Assembly: GCA_951230915.1 (NCBI GenBank)
Contig: OX579642.1
Span: forward strand, 13,020,001 to 13,084,000
Length of the DNA: 64,000 nucleotides
Reading direction: 5' to 3'
Source of the DNA: Antitrichia curtipendula
Taxonomy: Eukaryota > Streptophyta > Bryopsida > Hypnales > Leucodontaceae
Shown: positions 23,604 through 35,859 of the stretch, piece after piece
Position numbering within the stretch: position 1 is the first letter of the stretch
Layout of the letters: the number at the start of each line of letters is the position of its first letter
The notes under the pieces: generated by a model
Database searches by the model: none
The model's input: only the letters and a program-made list of their open reading frames with translations
What the model was told of the DNA's origin: nothing
Position numbers and translations under genes: made by a program

Positions 23604-25571
23604 GTGCGAGGAGTTGAAGTACAGAAAACAATGGCTCTGTTGGAATGTGAACTTCCTCTAGCGTTTTGCATGAGGCACTTTCTCTAGGTATGCGCATGAC
23701 TTTTCCTTGTCTTGTATGGGAGATGAGATCATTTTCCCCACGAAGATTTAAACAGAAATACATAAGTCTCAATGGGAGAATAATTCTTGCCCAAAATAAC
23801 GGCAACTACTGTAAACCACAATTCAGTTCACATGACTCAGTCATTACTAGTGTATGACTTCGTCATGACTATTATATGACTCAGTCATGACTGATGTATG
23901 AGTTAGTCATGACTGGTATATGACTATGGGGTAGTCATTTACCAATCATTTTTGACAAGTGACAGAACCCCACTTCTTGCAATGTGTGATCCTTGTCGCC
24001 CATCACGTGTGCCTGTGACGTTGCATTTTTTTTTTTTTTTTGGACATACCCCTTGTAAAATAGAAGAATTTCCATTTTTTTGTTGATCCCAATTCCATTT
24101 CCATTTACAATTCCCTTCCCATTGTTCTTTTTTTCCACTCCCAATATTTCATAGAATTTCGTTCCCCTTTTTTTTTTTCCGGAAGGGGGGCTGCTCCCCA
24201 ATTTTTTTTTTCATTTCATTCTCCAAGTTCTTGAAATTCTTTTTGCAATTGTATGAGCATAATCCAGGCCCATGTGTGGGGGGTTATCTTTTAAAAAATT
24301 TTAAAATTGCTCTCTAATTATTTTGTAGGATTTATGTGAAATACTCTTTTAAAGTGGTACTTCTGTTACCTTCTTAGTGTTCAAAACCCTTGTAGTTCAT
24401 GTATGTTGTTCATCATCGGAGAGACTAATTTGCTTAACTTCTTATTGGAGACATTCAATAGGCCTAGTTCTTGAATAATGAGCAACAATAGTATTGACTT
24501 CAATGGTTTGTTGTAAGCTTTGACAGTAGAAGCATGGCTTTAGTGTAGACAACAATTTGTTTCATAATTTCCTTTTGCTCGTTGTATTATTTCCTTTTGT
24601 CTTCCTTCTTTGTATATGAAGTCATTCACAATGAACTTGTGTTTTTTTTAGGCTCAATCTACATGCTACTACTCCTGTCATAGCATTATCAGCACCAGTC
24701 ATCCCCAACGTAGTCTTTGTCAGCGTGGAACATCCTCAGCAAGTCTTTCCCACTGAATTCCATCAGCTATTCAGGCCATGAGCCCACTTCTTTAGTATGT
24801 TTAGTAATATAGTGACCATCCTAATTTAGAAACAATTCAGAAATCGTTTCATTTTCTAGTTCTCAATACCAAAGCAGAGAGTTCTTAGAGCTGCCTCACT
24901 ACTCCGTAAGAGAAGACGGAGATTAGTTAATGCAGATTACGACAAAAAAAAAGGACATGAAGGACAAGCATTCAGAGCTGCATAGAGAGAATTCAAAGGA
25001 AAAGTTGGACCCAAACCATAGTTCTCTGGTACCTGCAGACAATTCTAAGGCAGCACAGTTGGTGAAAAGTATCAATGTAGTGAACGTGTCACATGATACT
25101 ACCTGTACTTTCAATCGAGAGCTAGAATATCGTTTTCAATACTCAATAGCATTGGCACTAGGTCATACGTTACCAACAAGAGGAGGGGAATGCAATGAAT
25201 GCAACGCATCTTCTGTGGAAGGAGTTGGTACTACAGTATCCACTAGAACAGAGTCGCCTCCCACTTCCTCGTGCCCTGAACTCTGAGTGCTTTACATTTT
25301 TTTTATAATTCCAGAGTAATGGAAAGCAAGGGTGCTTCGTTGGTCCTTATCGCAATTCCATGCGGAGTTTAGCCTCAGAGCAGTGTTTTCATTTGTTCCC
25401 TTTTCATGTAGTTCATTTTGACACTACAAAGACATTCATCAGCACTACAGTGGACAGTATAGGGTTAATTGCTCCTCATACATTGCCAATTCCACTACAG
25501 ACAGTTACTCTCATTGGTGCCATAGAATTATCTCAAGAGGAAAACTTATTAGCTCAAAAAGGATACTAGCT
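23604..25571 (+). pseudogene. Putative exons of an unrecognised multi-exon gene
   Basis: Four plus-strand segments read like protein and have splice-like borders: 23604-23688 (after TTTCTTGCAG; VRGVEVQKTMALLECELPL), 24652-24781 (after TTTTTTTAG; contains VIPNVVFVSVEHPQQVFP), 24936-25286 (after TTAATGCAG; Lys-rich then Cys/Ser-rich, about 115 residues) and 25315-25571 (after TAATTCCAG; contains LPIPLQTVTLIGAIELSQ). The first two end at stops placed beside a possible donor. I do not recognise any domain. It lies upstream of, and in the same orientation as, LTR L2 copy A, so it could be the body of that retroelement rather than a host gene. Exon joins are unproven. Confidence 0.3.
23832..23929 (+). 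repeat. 22-bp tandem repeat, four copies
   Basis: Units of the form ATGACTCAGTCATGACTGATGT repeat with a period of 22; starts at 23832, 23854, 23876 and 23898. Each holds TGACTCA-like and TCATGA palindromic words. Confidence 0.75.
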
Positions 25572-26197
25572 TCTGAGTGATAGCTTTTACAGACCTACAT
25601 GTGCTCAAGGAACCCACAAAGTATGTTTGTTTCCAGCAATCTTCCTTGTATGCAGACCTGTGTGAATGTCAAGAATCTTTTTTGGAGTGCCTCAACATTT
25701 TGAAGTCTAGGTGCATGGTTGCTTGAGGAAGTATTTTCCTGTCTTGGGAGAGTCATGACAAAGTCACTTAATAGTGGCAGGAATCTATTCCGAAAGACTT
25801 CTACGTGACGCGTATTTCATTGCCTAACTAAACTGTACACTATATAGTCGCAGCATAGTCGTCATGAAATTGTCTTCGGTCCACGTCAATAAGTTGCACT
25901 GCCCGTTCTAGTCCGGAAAAAAATTGCTCTTGCCCTGAAAATAACCCAGAAGTCATTTCTCAGTCATTTAGAAGTCCCGTGTAGTCATAATTTAGTTGCA
26001 CCAACCTTCTTGTAAATGACTACTTGCTCTCCGGATGCCACTACTGCTCTCCCCACCAACTATAAGGCAACTTCATCTACAAAATTTGTAGATGAAGGTT
26101 GTTCCTCAATTCTTTTTTCATCTAGAAGTTAAGAGCAGTGACTAAAGAATGACTGCAGGTATTGTAGCATCCAAAAAATGGTGCAATTATGGAAGGG
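25572..26197. other. Stretch before LTR L2 copy A
   Basis: No coding frame seen. It ends with ATTATGGAAGGG directly before the LTR, a short purine run that could be a polypurine tract. Confidence 0.35.
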
Positions 26198-27445
26198 TGT
26201 GAGCTCCCAATTTGTCACTTGGGACTCGTAGAATTATTTTTTTGGAAATTTGCAATTTAAAGTTAAGAAAAATATACAAAAAGCCATAAAAAAAGTGTAG
26301 AACCAAAATAGGGTTGTAACATACCCATTATAGTATTTGGTCTAGATTTGTGTTTAGACTTAGAATCCTACCAAACCGGGCCCAAAAATAGGTAGAAAGA
26401 ACGAAACAGTTGGATTTGTAGGATTCAAGTCACATAGGCCCAAAAGGGCTAAATCCCACCATGAATGTGGCAATTCATGGCTAAGTCGGTCCGAAGGATC
26501 CACAATGAGGCCACTAGGTCGGGTCCTAGAGTTAGGTTTAGAATTTCCCCAAACCCCGATTGTTAGCATGCAAGAGCCACTAACGCAAGACCGGACCCGT
26601 GGAGGAATCTACAACCCAAGGGTGGTGTCCTAGGGTAAATCCCATGCCAGGAGTCCAACAACCAAATCGATTCGCCAAGATTCTTCTATCTGCAAAAGAT
26701 TCCCGCACCATCGATGATTCAAGGAGATGGCCCATTCATCTCCACTGACCAATTGTGCCAGGTACGGGAACGCACCTGCACATCTTTCATGTGACCCCAT
26801 GAGAGGTCATGTGAAAAATCCCGTCATCTTTCGACTTGCAGAAGAACCTTTTGCGGGTTGTCAACTCTGATAACTTCCAACGGGAATTTCATGGAAATTA
26901 CCCAGGTTGCCAAAAAAATCTCACTAAAAATTAGACTAGCTTATTTTATGTTAATAATGTGCTCCGTGAAGTTTCGCGACATTTCGATAGCAGCAAGTAC
27001 CCGAACCGGCGAGATTCCTCGAGAATTAATCACGTGGCGGGGTCCCCGACGCGTTGACTGGCATCCCGGGACCATATGATGGCGAAACAAAGCCAGGCAA
27101 GAGTCTTTTCCGACTCCCTCACACCTACCGGAGACCCTAGGCTATTTACATTTCTCAAAATAGGAGACCCCTAAGATCTAGGATTTTACCACGGTTTAGT
27201 TCTTAAAACTAAATTAGCCTACGATGTTTTTCTGTCCTCGGTACGGGGGATAAGGGGTTTTTGGACTAAACACGGCAATCTAGAGCCAATGGCGCAATCT
27301 GTTTGACGATTGGAGTAAATCTCCAAAAGTTAGGAGGTTGGTCCAGCGTCGATAGGTAAAAGTAGTTTTTTAGGGATTAGGATGAAAATCCAAGTTGATA
27401 AGGTTACTTTAGAGCTCTTGAGGGGAAGGTGGGTCCTTGGAAACC

Positions 27446-27452
27446 TATTTAA
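27446..27452 (+). promoter_or_regulatory. TATA-like box of LTR L2 copy A
   Basis: TATTTAAGG, identical in copy B (33931-33937). Predicts transcription start near 27475, so about two thirds of the LTR is transcribed leader. Confidence 0.45.
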
Positions 27453-28299
27453 GGTCTCCATTTTTCTCTCTTGAACACCCCCAAATCTTGTTTTGGGTCC
27501 ATAGGTCCAACTTATGTTGGGATTTTTGGCGTTTTAACTAAGAAACCTCTACAGTGTTTTTGGAGCATTTTTGGCTCCATTGTTGCTTATTTTCAAGCTT
27601 TGAAGGTCCTTGGGGGTCCTTTTACCTTGCTTTGTGTACTCTTTTGTGAAGTTTTTGGTACCTTGTTGTAAGTGGAGAGCCTCTTTCTCTCTCTTGTATG
27701 TATTGTGGTCTAACTCGTGAAGTTTTAAGAGTCTTCTTTGTATCTTGTACTAATCCTAAAGTCATCCCCCACCGTACCTTGGCGATGCCGCTTTGGGGGG
27801 CCTTTAGCGTGTGAGCTTTGTGTTGCCACGTGGTCTAACTTGTGTGTTTTCTCTTTGTGTTTTTCTTACACCCTCTTCTAACCTTCTCTTTGTTGAGTGG
27901 GCCCCCCTCCGGGACGGCGAAGCTTTGACACTGTGTGTGTTTTTTTCTTTAAAAGTTTATTTTTTTCCCTCTTCTAAAGTCTCTTTTAGTGTGTGGACCC
28001 CCTTTGGAAACGGCAAAGCTTTGAACTAGTGACAAAGTTGAAGTCCTAAAGCATGTGTTAAAAGTGTAGACAGTGGAGCTTTGAACCCCCGAGGTGTCAA
28101 GAAGTCCTAAAGTTGGTATTAAAACCAACTTAACGGCGAAGCTTTGCACTTCCCTCGTGTTTAGTTCCAAAGTCTAGTTTCCAAGACCTTTGTGGAAACC
28201 TCCAGAGTTTAGCTTCCAAAATATGTAGGTTCCTTTGCATTTAGTGAAGTTTAGCTAATCCCAAAGTTCTCTTAGTTTAGTTGCTCCCCAAGTTTTTAG

Positions 28300-28440
28300 T
28301 GAGTCTAGTTGTTCCCCAAGTCCTATTTCCCTCAATTCCTATTTCCCTCAAGTTCTATTTTCCCCAAGTCTTATTTTCCCCAAGTGTTATTTCCCTCAAG
28401 CCCTATTTTCCCCAAGTCTTATTTTCCCCAAGTTTTTTTC
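28300..28440 (+). repeat. Pyrimidine-rich repeats in LTR L2 copy A
   Basis: About eight degenerate copies of CAAGTCCTATTTCCCT, roughly 16-20 bp each. Copy B lacks this block at the corresponding position. Confidence 0.6.
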
Positions 28441-29338
28441 CCTTAGTTTACCAAAAATCCAGTTTGCCAAAAATCCAGTTTTTCCTTAAGTAGTCAAGGT
28501 CCAGAGCCAGAACAGACCAGATCAGTCAAGAACCAAATAGACCAGATCAGTCAAGAACCAAATAGACCAGATCAAGTCGAGAACCAAACAGACCAGGTCA
28601 CGTCATCAGAGAATCAACGGAAAACAAATAAATAAATTTTTTATTTATTTTGTTAAACCCGACCCCCCAGCAACTAGCCAGCTAGCCGGGAGGCCAGGCT
28701 TGGTCTGGCAGGCAGTTGGGGCCCTAGCTCGGTCCCCATTCTGGACTCCTTTTTTCTTGATTTTTGGTTTCTCTCACACCAGGACAAAACAAAGACAAGA
28801 TAAACAAAACAAAGGAGAATGGGGGGCTGACCTATTGCTAAGTAGGGATTAGGGTCTAAAATCAAAAAAGGAGGAGGGAGGAAAGGATAAGTAGCACTTC
28901 CATACCTACATCAAAACAACTCTCAACTCTCACCAAAATCACACCTACACACAATGGAGGAAGGTTAGTGGGTCATAGAATTAAATAAGAGAAGGGGGAG
29001 AGAGACGATAAATAGTGCCATAGGCTTAGCTAAATAGGTGTTAGAAGGAAAATCTCGAGAATTTATAGTGACCATTAGGAGGTAGGATTAGGATGACACG
29101 AAGACAAGGTCGTGTAAGAGAGTAGGAGGGACATTAAACCTTCTTGGGGTTTGAATCTATAGTTGTAAGACACCCATCAAAGCTTAGGTAGAATAGTGTT
29201 AGTGTAGAAAGAGAGAAAGGGAAAGAAAATGAGAGAGAAGGAAAGAGGAAGGGAAAGAAAGAGGTTAGATTGCACGGGTCCTAATTTTTGAAACCTAAGT
29301 GGTGAAATTGGGAAAGGTCCCACCACCCAAGGGCCACC

Positions 29339-29401
29339 ATGGAGTATGGAGATGTACGCACGAATGCGGACGAGCGTATTTCCGACACCGGAAGTGACGA
29401 G
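29339..29401 (+). CDS. Mini-exon inside LTR L2 copy A (21 codons, phase-0 donor)
   Basis: ATG in the context CCACCATGG, a strong eukaryotic start context, then 21 codons ending GAG with GTGAGT behind it, a consensus 5' splice site. The peptide is short and acidic and includes ADERISDTGSDE. Copy B encodes the same length with ADERISDTDSDE and GTAAGT. The position, 907 bases from the LTR end, parallels the L1 mini-exon (954 and 1144 bases). I infer the first coding exon of a spliced retroelement transcript; the sequence of the peptide itself differs between L1 and L2. Confidence 0.5.
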
Positions 29402-29499
29402 GTGAGTTCTTGAATCCATACTTGGTGTTTTCTCCTCATTAGCATTGATCTCCTTAATTAGCCCTTTCCACGTGAATAGTAAGCCGTGATAAGAAAGGT

Positions 29500-29900
29500 A
29501 AAAAATTAGAAATAGAAGTTAAAATTTAGAGTTAGTGTGGGAAGTAAAACTTAGAATTAAATTTAGAAATAAAGAACTTAGAGTTAAATTAGGAGTAAAT
29601 TTTGAAGTTAAATATAGGAGTAAATTTTAGAGTTAAAATTAGGAGTAATTTTGGAGTTAAAATTAGGAGTAATTTTGGAATTAAATTTAGAAGTAAATTT
29701 TAGAATTAAATTTAGGAGTAAAAACTTTAGGGTCAAAATTAGGAGTAAAATTTTAGAATTAAATTTAGGAGTAAAAACTTTAGGGTTAAAATTAGGAGTA
29801 AAATTTTAGAGTTACATTGAGGAGTAAAAACTTTAGGATTAAAATTAGGAGTAAAAGCCTAGAGTTAATTTAGAGGTAGAATTTAGAGCTAATTTACTCA
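29500..29900 (+). repeat. ATTAGGAGTAAAA minisatellite in LTR L2 copy A
   Basis: Degenerate 25-30 bp units built on TTAGGAGTAAAATTTTAGAG. The same array, longer, is in copy B (36003-36700). Noncoding, downstream of the mini-exon donor, so within the presumed intron. Confidence 0.75.
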
Positions 29901-30447
29901 GGAATAAAAAATCCAAAGGTAAACAAATCCAACCATAGAGTCAAAAATCTAGAGTTACAATTAGAAGTTGAAAATTAGAGTAAAGACTAAACTTGGGATT
30001 CGCCGTAGAGTTAGAACTTCCGAGAGAAGTGTCCACCCTCAAAAGATAGTCTTCAACACTCATGGAAGGAACGTAAGGGTTCCCCGCTCATGTAGTTAAG
30101 GACGTTAGAAATGATGCCAACTACCCAGCCAACCCTATACATAGGATAGACAGTTAGGGAGTTAGGAATTACCATCACCGTTGATCATCACAGTCAGCTT
30201 GTTAGTTACCCATGCATTTCTAGTAGTATTCGCTGCCATCCACGACACTTAGAAAACGTTAGCACAAAAAGATCCATTGCTTGGAAAGCACAGTGGACCG
30301 CACTCACAACACCCCCATATATTCAAAAGGTGGATAAAGGCATAGAACCTGGTCGGTGTTCGCCCGATTACCAAGGGTGGGTAATCTTGCGCCCACAAAG
30401 GGGCAATCATTTTACAGTGAAACCGGATATGCAGTCATTGTTGCGCA

Positions 30448-30807
30448 GTCATAGTTACCCCCATTTTCTTGTAGTGGTACATGCTTGGGGACTCAGGGTA
30501 CATTGGTACGGAAATGTTTATTATGAGGCGGATTCAAGGCCATGAGATGGGTGAGGGGATCTCACAAGAAGTGGTAAACGCTTGGAACAAGATGCATACA
30601 GGCTATCGCATTCAGGTGGAGTAGAGCATTGGAGGTTTGAAGCAAAAGTGGCAAAGGCTAATGAAATGATTTGACAACCAAAGGTCACAATTCTGTCATT
30701 TTTTTGAGGTTGCTGCAAAGTTAACTAACTTCCTTCATCGCCGCCGCATGAACTTCAATACTATTGTTCCAAATGAGCAAGAAGAAAATGAAGAGCACTT
30801 TGGCTAG
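30448..30807 (+). pseudogene. PIF/Harbinger transposase (DDE_Tnp_4) C-terminal fragment
   Basis: One frame from about 30448 to TAG 30805-30807 reads LGDSGYIGTEMF (the second catalytic Asp of the DDE_Tnp_4 fold is in LGDSGY), then GYRIQVE-stop-SIGGLKQKWQRLMK-stop-FDNQ, then AAKLTNFLHRRRMNF, the usual end of these transposases. The internal TAG and TGA fall where the family normally has Trp (EW.IGGLK) and Arg (MKRF), which is established for the family; both fit single transitions. The N-terminal half is missing. It sits just beyond LTR L2 copy A and shows no Harbinger termini. Confidence 0.7.
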
Positions 30808-30833
30808 GGTGGGGATTTCTAACCATTGTAGCA

Positions 30834-31217
30834 TCAATTGTTGTCAATGGTTTGGATTTAGGGTTTGTTCTTTTTTGTGATTTCAATTTAAGCTGTTAAT
30901 GATGGCAATTGCGGGTCATTACACCTTCACATGCTGATTTAGCCAGGTTATGTTCTTAGCTTCAACAGCTACAACTCATGTTTTCAAAGCTATAGACTTC
31001 AAAGTCTAGCTTTTTTTTTATCATAATTCATTACATTTTTGTTTCTTTGGCCGTAAATAGGCAACTGCTGAAGTGTCAATTGTCACATTCTAGTTTGGGG
31101 TCACAATTGGTTTGGGGTCAAATCTGCTAGGCATTTTGGAGTTCAACCTAATCTTGATACAAGTCTAAATTTTGTTTTCACATTTTACGAGAAGATCCAG
31201 CAGCTCTTGCGTATGAA
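30834..31217. other. Spacer without recognisable feature
   Basis: AT-rich, no coding or repeat signal seen. Confidence 0.35.
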
Positions 31218-31564
31218 CAGGGTTGTCCCCGTCACGTCCTGTCCGTCCGTCAGGATGTTCGGATGGACGTCAGGATTCAACCTCGGCGTCCGTCAAGATG
31301 AAATCTAAACAAGAACCGTTGACAGAGGATGAAAACTATGGAAATGGATGAAAGTTCATCCTGGACGGCTGCGCTGGACGGCCGAGCTGGACGGGCGACT
31401 TTTCGTAGACGGCCGCGCTGGATGGCCGAGCTGGACGGGCGACCTTCCGTCGTCGGCCGCGTTGGACGGCCGAGCTGGACGGGCGACCTTCCGTCGACGG
31501 CCGCGCTGGATGGCCGAGCTGGACAGCCGCATTGGACGGGCGACGGACGGGCGACCTTTAAAAT
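31218..31564. repeat. CGTCCG/GGACGG-rich block with 44-bp minisatellite
   Basis: Starts CAGGGTTGTCCCCGTCACG, like a hAT-type terminus, then GTCCGTCCGTCAGG words, and from about 31365 a 44-bp tandem repeat containing GCCGAGCTGGACGGGCGAC (copies at 31381, 31425, 31469, 31513). GC content is far above the surroundings. One of five such blocks in the window. Frames read across it are repeat artefacts. Confidence 0.7.
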
Positions 31565-31565
31565 G

Positions 31566-32401
31566 AACCCCTAAAGGTTTTTGACTATGTTTTCACAAAA
31601 AACGCTCCCAAACTGCCATTTCTAGTACAAGTACCAAATTTTGGAAGAAAAACATTTTTGGACACATATAATCATAGGATTCTTGTAGTAAACTAGTTTG
31701 AGAAGATGTGGAAAAAATTTCAGAGATTTCCACCGTGTAGATTGCAAGATATTAGCATTTGAAGTGACAAAAACCCTTTTTGTGTACCTGCGAAAAACCG
31801 GGCAGCTCCACTTCTCATGGTCACATTTGTATGAAAAAATGTCCAAAATGGTGGTAACTCTTTGGATTCATTCTTCAAAGCAAGTTAGCTACATGCTTGA
31901 AAAATTTCAGATCATTTCGAATTGTACAACATATAGGAAAAAAATAGTAAGTAGAAAGAAGTAGAAAATGATTCAAAACACTAAATTGTTAAGGATTTAA
32001 TGATGGAATTGAAAAATGCCAATCCAAACGATTGTAATGTTGTAATAAACAATCTACACCTTGTGTTTATATTTTTTTCCAAAAATATTGAAAATTGAGT
32101 TAAATAAAGGACTTCAAAGTTTATTTTAGAGTAGAGATTCTATAACTACCCGCAAACTACCCACAACTAAAATTCCTCATAACTTTCATATCATAAATCA
32201 AAGTGGAATGATTTAAAGCTTTCCTTGTGCACATAAATCTACAGAACCAATTTCAAATTTTTATTTCTCTAAAAAATGATTTTTAAAGAAGTTTTTTTTG
32301 CTGCCCGGGCTGCCCGCCAAACAATGAAAACTACATATCATACCATAACTTTTTAACCATGTCGTCAAAAGTTATGAAAATTATTGGGCCCTAAAGCTAC
32401 T
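31566..32401 (+). mobile_element. TA-flanked element family, copy g (right end in the assembly gap)
   Basis: Left terminus AACCCCTAAAGGTTTTTGAC and interior nearly identical to copy e; the element runs into the N gap about 110 bases short of its expected right end. The left flank is not TA, so the insertion boundary was altered. Confidence 0.7.
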
Positions 32402-32601
32402 NNNNNNNNNNNNNNNNNNNNNNNNNNNNNNNNNNNNNNNNNNNNNNNNNNNNNNNNNNNNNNNNNNNNNNNNNNNNNNNNNNNNNNNNNNNNNNNNNNN
32501 NNNNNNNNNNNNNNNNNNNNNNNNNNNNNNNNNNNNNNNNNNNNNNNNNNNNNNNNNNNNNNNNNNNNNNNNNNNNNNNNNNNNNNNNNNNNNNNNNNNN
32601 N
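32402..32601. other. Assembly gap (200 N)
   Basis: The true length is unknown. The missing right end of copy g and possibly more sequence lie here. Confidence 0.99.
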
Positions 32602-33930
32602 CGCCAAGAAATGCTCAATGTGACCCCACTTTTTTGGCACCCCAACCAATTTGGTGGTTGGCTGTGAGCTCCCAATTTGTCACTTGGGACTCGTAGAATT
32701 ATTTTTTTGGAAATTTGCAATTTAAAGTTAAGAAAAATATACAAAAAGCCATAAAAAAAGTGTAGAACCAAAATAGGGTTGTAACATACCCATTATAGTA
32801 TTTGGTCTAGATTTGTGTTTAGACTTAGAATCCCACCAAACCGGGCCCAAAAATAGGTAGAAAGAACGAAACAGTTGGATTTGTAGGATTCAAGTCACAT
32901 AGGCCCAAAAGGGCTAAATCCCACCATGAATGTGGCAATTCATGGCTAAGTCGGTCCGAGGGATCCACAACGAGGCCACTAGGTCGGGTCCTAGAGTTAG
33001 GTTTAGAATTTCCCCAAACCCCGATTGTTAGCATGCAAGAGCCACTAACGCAAGACCGGACCCGTGGAGGAATCTACAACCCAAGGGTGGTGTCCTAGGG
33101 TAAATCCCATGCCAGGAGTCCAACGACGAAATCGAGTCGCCAAGATTCTTCTATCTGCAAAAGATTCCCGTACCATCGATGATTCAAGGAGATGGCCCAT
33201 TCATCTCCACTGACCAATTGTGCCAAGTACGGGAACGCACCTGCACATCTTTCATGTGACCCCATGAGAGGTCATGTGAAAAATCCCGTCATCTTTCGAC
33301 TTGCAGAAGAACCTTTTGCGGGTTGTCAACTCTGATAACTTCCAACGGGAATTTCATGGAAATTACCCAGATTGCCAGAAAATCTCACTAAAAATTAGAC
33401 TAGCTTATTTTATGTTAATAATGTGCTCCGTGAAGTTTCGCGACATTTCGATAGCAGCAAGTACCCGAACCGGCGAGATTCCTCGAGAATTAATCACGTG
33501 GCGGGGTCCCCGATGCGTTGACTGGCATCCCGGGACCATATGATGGCGAAACAAAGCCAGGCAAGAGTCTTTTCCGACTCCCTCACACCTACCGGAGATC
33601 CTAGGCTATTTACATTTCTCAAAATAGGAGACCCCCAATATCTAGGATTTTACCACGGTTTAGTTTTTGAAACTAAATTAGCCTACGATGATTTTTTGTC
33701 CTCGGTACAGGGGGTAAGGGGTTTTGGACTAAACACGGCAATCTAGAGCCAATGGCGCAATCCGTTTGATGATTGGAGTAAATCTCCAAAAGTTAGGAGG
33801 TTGGTCCAGCTTAGATAGGTAAAAGTAGTTTTTTAGGGATTAGGATGAAAATCTTTGAAGATGAGGATGAAAATCCAAGTTGATAAGGTTACTTTAGAGC
33901 TCTTGAGGGGAAGGTGGGTCCTTGGAAACC

Positions 33931-33937
33931 TATTTAA
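33931..33937 (+). promoter_or_regulatory. TATA-like box of LTR L2 copy B
   Basis: TATTTAAGG in the same context as copy A (27446). Confidence 0.45.
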
Positions 33938-34914
33938 GGTCTCCATTTTTCTCTCTTGAACACCCCCAAATCTTGTTTTGGGTCCGTAGGTCCAACTTAT
34001 GTTGGGATTTTTGGCGTTTTAGCCAAGAAACCTCTACGGTGTTTTTTGAGCACTTTTTGGCTCCTTTTGTTGTTATATTTCAAGCTTTGAAGGTACTTGG
34101 GGGTCCTTCTACCTTGCTTTGTACACACTTTGTATGTGTGGTTGCATATATTCTCGTTGATTATTCAAAAGTCTTGCTATCTTTGGTATATCCTTGGGAA
34201 CTAACTTGTGTGTTGAAGTCTCTTTGGTGTCTTGTACTAACCCTAGAGCAACCCCCCACCGTACCTTGGCGATGCCGCTTTGGAGGGCCTTTAGTGTGTG
34301 AGCTTGGTGTTTCCACGTTGTCCTAACTTGTGTGTACCTTTAAGTATATCTTCTTACCTTCTTCTAACGTTTCTCCCGTTGAGTAGACCCCCTTTGGGAA
34401 CGGCGAAGCTTTGACCTTGCGAGGTGTATTTTCTAAGAGTTTTTGCCCCACCTTCTTCTAACTTCTCTCGTGTCGGGTGGACCCCCCCTCGGAACGGCGA
34501 AGCTTCAAACTAGTCACAACCGTCAAGTCCTATAGTTTGTGTTAAAACGGTCCGGACGGCAAACTTCAAATCTCGGAACAATACCAAGTCCTAGAGTTGG
34601 TATTAAACCCAACTTCACGGCAAAGCGCTGAATCTCCTCAGGCCTTAGTTCCAAAGTCTAGTTTCCAAGACCTTTTTGGAAACGTCCAGAGTTTAGCTTT
34701 CAAGATATTTAGGGTGTCAAGTTCCGAATTACCCAGTGTTTTAAATCTTAACCCTAAAGTGTAGTAAAAGTCCAACTCTTTTTAGTTAGCAAAAATCCCG
34801 TTTCTTTGGCTAGCAAAAAATCCCGGTTCCTTGGTTAGCAAAAATTCCGTTCTCTTAGTTAACCCCCCCAAAAAATCCAGTCTGCCTTTAGAAACCAGAA
34901 AGAACCAGAATCCC

Positions 34915-35215
34915 CGTCCAGTTGGGGGTTCAGTTGCAAGGGCGTTCAGTTGGGGGCTTAGTCGCAAGGGTTGTCCAGTCACGGGATTGGGGGTCCAGTC
35001 GCAAGGGTTGTCCAGTCACGGGATTGGGGGTCCAGTCGCAAGGGCGTCCAATCATGGGTCGGGAGGTCAGTCGCAAGGACGTCCAGTCACGGATCGGGAG
35101 GTCAGTCGCAAGGGCGTCCAGTCACGGGTCGGGAGGTCAGTCGCAAGGGTGGTCCAGTCACGGGGTCGGGAGTTCAGTCGCAGGGGCGTCCAGTTGGAGG
35201 GGGGGGGGTCAGTTG
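34915..35215 (+). repeat. GC-rich minisatellite in LTR L2 copy B
   Basis: Eight or so units built on GGTCAGTCGCAAGGGCGTCC and CCAGTCACGGGTCGGGA, period about 37-40 bases. Absent from copy A. Gives spurious open frames on the plus strand. Confidence 0.75.
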
Positions 35216-35859
35216 GGGTCCGAGCGTCTAGGGAGTCGGGGTCCAGAGAGCTGGGGAGTTAGGGTCTTTGGATAATCCCGTAACTTGGTCTAGGAAAAGA
35301 AGTCCAAAAACTAGGGGTCAAGCTTAATTGGAGAGAACCTTGATTGCAAAGAAAACAAGGGAGGGGGAGAGAAGAGAAGCCGTACGTCTGGGGATATTAA
35401 AAAAACCCTGCATACAAAAAGACTCGCATACTATCTCTCTCTCCACACCAATTCGAACTAGCAAGAATGGAAGGAGATTAGGGGGGGTTGGAATGAAATA
35501 GGAGAGGTGGTGAGAGAGATGATAAATCATAACCTAGGGTTAGCTAAAGTAGGTGTTAGAAGGGAAATCTCAAGAATTCATAGTGACCATTAGGAGGTAG
35601 GATTAGGATGACATGAAGACAAGGTTGTGTAAGAGGTTAGGAGGGACATTAAAACTTCTTGGGGTTCGAATCTATAGTTGTAAGACACCCATCAAAGCTT
35701 AGGTAGAATAGTGTTAGTGTAGAAAGAGAGAAAGAGAAAGAAAAGGAGAAGGAAAGAAGGAGGAAGGGAAAGAAAGAGGTTAGATCACATGGGATCTACA
35801 ATTTTTATAACATAAGCGGTAAACTTGGGGAAAAAAATCCCACGACCCAAGGACCACCA

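Larger units (their letters stand above)
26198..30308 (+). mobile_element. Giant LTR, family L2, copy A
   Basis: Begins TGTGAGCTCCCAATTTGTC and ends CGCACTCACA, about 4111 bp. The start is shared exactly with copy B (32663) and resembles L1 (TGTGARCYCYCAA), as does the end (CACTCACA), so L1 and L2 are related families. It contains a TATA-like box (27446), pyrimidine-rich repeats (28300-28440), a mini-exon (29339-29401) and an ATTAGGAGTAAAA-type minisatellite (29500-29900). The flanks AAGGG and ACACC are not a duplication. The purine run ATGGAAGGG before it would fit a 3' LTR. Confidence 0.65.

Noticed and set aside
31329..31574. Frames with repeated WTAELDGR-like words
   Set aside because: They follow the 44-bp minisatellite, not a protein family.
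32365..32771. Frames running through the N gap
   Set aside because: They consist mostly of unknown residues and exist only because N cannot create stops.
34831..35275. Three overlapping Gly/Ser/Arg/Gln-rich frames
   Set aside because: They translate the minisatellite inside LTR L2 copy B in all three frames.
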